Assembly (NCBI RefSeq): GCF_002995795.1 | Contig: NZ_PVXN01000065.1 | Location: 79,422-143,421, forward strand | From: Clostridium thermopalmarium DSM 5974 | GTDB lineage: Bacteria > Bacillota > Clostridia > Clostridiales > Clostridiaceae | Direction: 5' to 3' | DNA length: 64,000 nt | Shown here: positions 63,383 through 64,000 of the stretch, in pieces | How the letters are laid out: each line of letters starts with the position of its first letter | Position numbering within the stretch: position 1 is the stretch's first letter | The notes under the pieces: model-generated | The model's input: only the letters and a program-made list of their open reading frames with translations | Told to the model about the DNA's origin: nothing | Database searches by the model: none | Program-made: the position numbers and the translations under genes

Positions 63383-63520
63383 AAACTTCTCTACTGCGCT
63401 TTAGCGCCCCCACTTCTAAACTCGCACCGTAGGTGCCTCTACTTATCCACTGCCTTTCAGCTTCTTTGCCAAGTAAAACTTTCCTAAATACCAATCCTAT
63501 AGCTGATGTTATGTTGTGCA
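63383..63520 (+). repeat. dispersed intergenic repeat, copy D
   Basis: The most divergent copy shares CTTCTTTGCCAAGT, CTTTCCTAAAT and CTGATGTTAT with the core of A and B (63461-63513). Short hairpins GCGCT/AGCGC and GCACC/GGTGC lie on its left. Instead of the AT-rich hairpin, its right edge meets the A-run that is the T-box terminator's U-tract on the minus strand. It lies in the transcribed leader between the T-box and argS. Confidence 0.65.
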
Positions 63521-63765
63521 AAAAAGCCCGCCTCTATTATAAAAACAGAGACGGACATATCCGCGGTACCACTCTAGTTGACTGTTAAGTCCACTTGAAA
63601 CTTTAACGCAGTTAACGGCTTACCTCATTATATTACAATGAATATAACTTAGCAGCTTCTCCAAGGCTCTTTTCTCCAATTAAAGTTCTACGGGGCTTCC
63701 ACCACTTCCCGCTCGCTAAAAGCTTTTAAAAGGATACTCTTCTTTTCACCGAAATTGCTTTATAA
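63520..63765 (-). ncRNA. T-box leader RNA of argS (arginine-type)
   Basis: On the minus strand the T-box sequence AGAGTGGTACCGCGG lies at 63575-63561, directly followed by a terminator stem (GTCCGTCTCTG with its GC-rich partner) and six U at 63525-63520. Stem I motifs are visible upstream, including AAGTGGTGGAAGCCCC (about 63707-63692) and, in the specifier loop, GAAA-AGA-GCC (63674-63665). The specifier codon would be AGA (63670-63668), encoding arginine and followed by a purine, as required. Uncharged tRNA-Arg should favour antitermination. Confidence 0.9.
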
Positions 63766-63828
63766 AATTGTTTTTCAAATTATATTAAATCTACAATCTT
63801 TTAAATTAACCATTCATATTTACACCAT

Positions 63829-63858
63829 ATTATATTATCATATTTTTTTATTTGTCAA
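63829..63858 (-). promoter_or_regulatory. promoter of the T-box/argS transcript
   Basis: Minus-strand TTGACA (63858-63853), 18-base spacer and TATAAT (63834-63829). Both hexamers match consensus exactly. The start would fall near 63822, about 60 bases ahead of T-box stem I. Confidence 0.85.
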
Positions 63859-63887
63859 GTATCTCTTTCATTTATCAGAGATTTCGC

Positions 63888-63936
63888 ATCTAATTTCCAG
63901 TAAAGCTTTTTTCTTTATAGGAAATTAGATTTTTTC
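63888..63936 (+). terminator. plus-strand hairpin with T-run, no visible gene before it
   Basis: Arms ATCTAATTTCC (63888-63898) and GGAAATTAGAT (63920-63930) enclose a second small pairing (TAAAG/CTTTA). A run of T follows on the plus strand. It has terminator form but lies antisense to and upstream of the argS promoter, with no plus-strand gene to end. The last 60 bases of the window contain only a short GGCC-TAC-GGCC hairpin. Confidence 0.5.
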
Positions 63937-64000
63937 TATTTTATTGAAATTTTGGAAGGGAAAAAGGCCGTAGGCCATGTATATAGATACACCTTCCCCC

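Noticed and set aside
1..64000. CRISPR arrays, tRNA or rRNA genes, integrases, complete insertion sequences
   Set aside because: Reading through both strands showed no regularly spaced repeat-spacer pattern, no tRNA-like cloverleaf signature and no transposase or integrase motif. A tRNA scan was not possible by eye and could still find one.

Overview
The window is AT-rich chromosomal DNA of a low-GC Gram-positive anaerobe, most probably a Clostridium in the broad sense. Supporting signs are strong Shine-Dalgarno sites with some TTG/GTG starts, T-rich intrinsic terminators, an arginine T-box, a cobalamin riboswitch, an electron-bifurcating-type lactate dehydrogenase, FeoAB iron uptake and several peptidases. 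No rRNA, tRNA, CRISPR array or intact mobile element was seen. The species call is an inference.

Layout. 1-7.1 kb (minus strand): pseudouridine synthase, M20D amidohydrolase, a long FtsA-like ATPase and a UvrD-type helicase. 7.4-8.9 kb: pncB. 9.3-15.0 kb: a five-gene minus-strand operon behind a cobalamin riboswitch and terminator. It encodes an ECF transporter (T, fused A-A, S) and two surface proteins with DUF4430 (transcobalamin-like) domains, one of which also looks like a helical toroid. 15.0-21.5 kb: tautomerase, LUD protein, a membrane-protein/carbamoylase/M20D hydrolase operon and a beta-lactamase-fold protein. 21.6-26.6 kb: Nudix hydrolase, a DacF-type carboxypeptidase, and an ArsR regulator with a four-domain CoA-disulfide/persulfide reductase. 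26.8-40.2 kb: M29 aminopeptidase, lone CheY-like receiver, YhaN/YhaO-like pair, DUF4397 protein, YgeY-like hydrolase, PAP2 phosphatase, membrane-anchored alpha/beta hydrolase and M48 protease. 40.3-43.0 kb: a YtrA-type GntR/ABC operon with a large palindromic operator. 43.1-47.3 kb: gltX and a secreted propeller/Ig-like protein.

47.4-55.5 kb is the metabolic centre. A FadR-type regulator, EtfB, EtfA and a GlcD-type dehydrogenase match the lactate-oxidising bifurcating complex. Directly downstream on the same strand lie larC, larE and larB, which make the nickel-pincer cofactor of lactate racemase. larC is split by a -1 shift at an A9 run, with a His-rich segment in its first half. No larA and no lactate permease are in the window.

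55.6-57.6 kb holds a collapsed type IV pilus/type II secretion locus: an intact prepilin peptidase beside a gspE/pilB remnant (nonsense codon, frameshift, deletion) joined to a VWA-domain remnant. 57.9-61.4 kb: an exonuclease-like protein, a Fur-box-controlled feoA-feoB-small Cys-rich protein operon and a CBS protein. 61.5-64 kb: argS with a T-box leader whose likely specifier is AGA.

Four copies of one intergenic repeat family (about 7.2, 33.6, 38.8 and 63.4 kb) share a core of about 60 bp, with short GC-rich hairpins of varying sequence at one end and in two copies an AT-rich hairpin at the other. This is the clearest unexplained structure in the window. One copy lies between the argS T-box terminator and the argS start codon.
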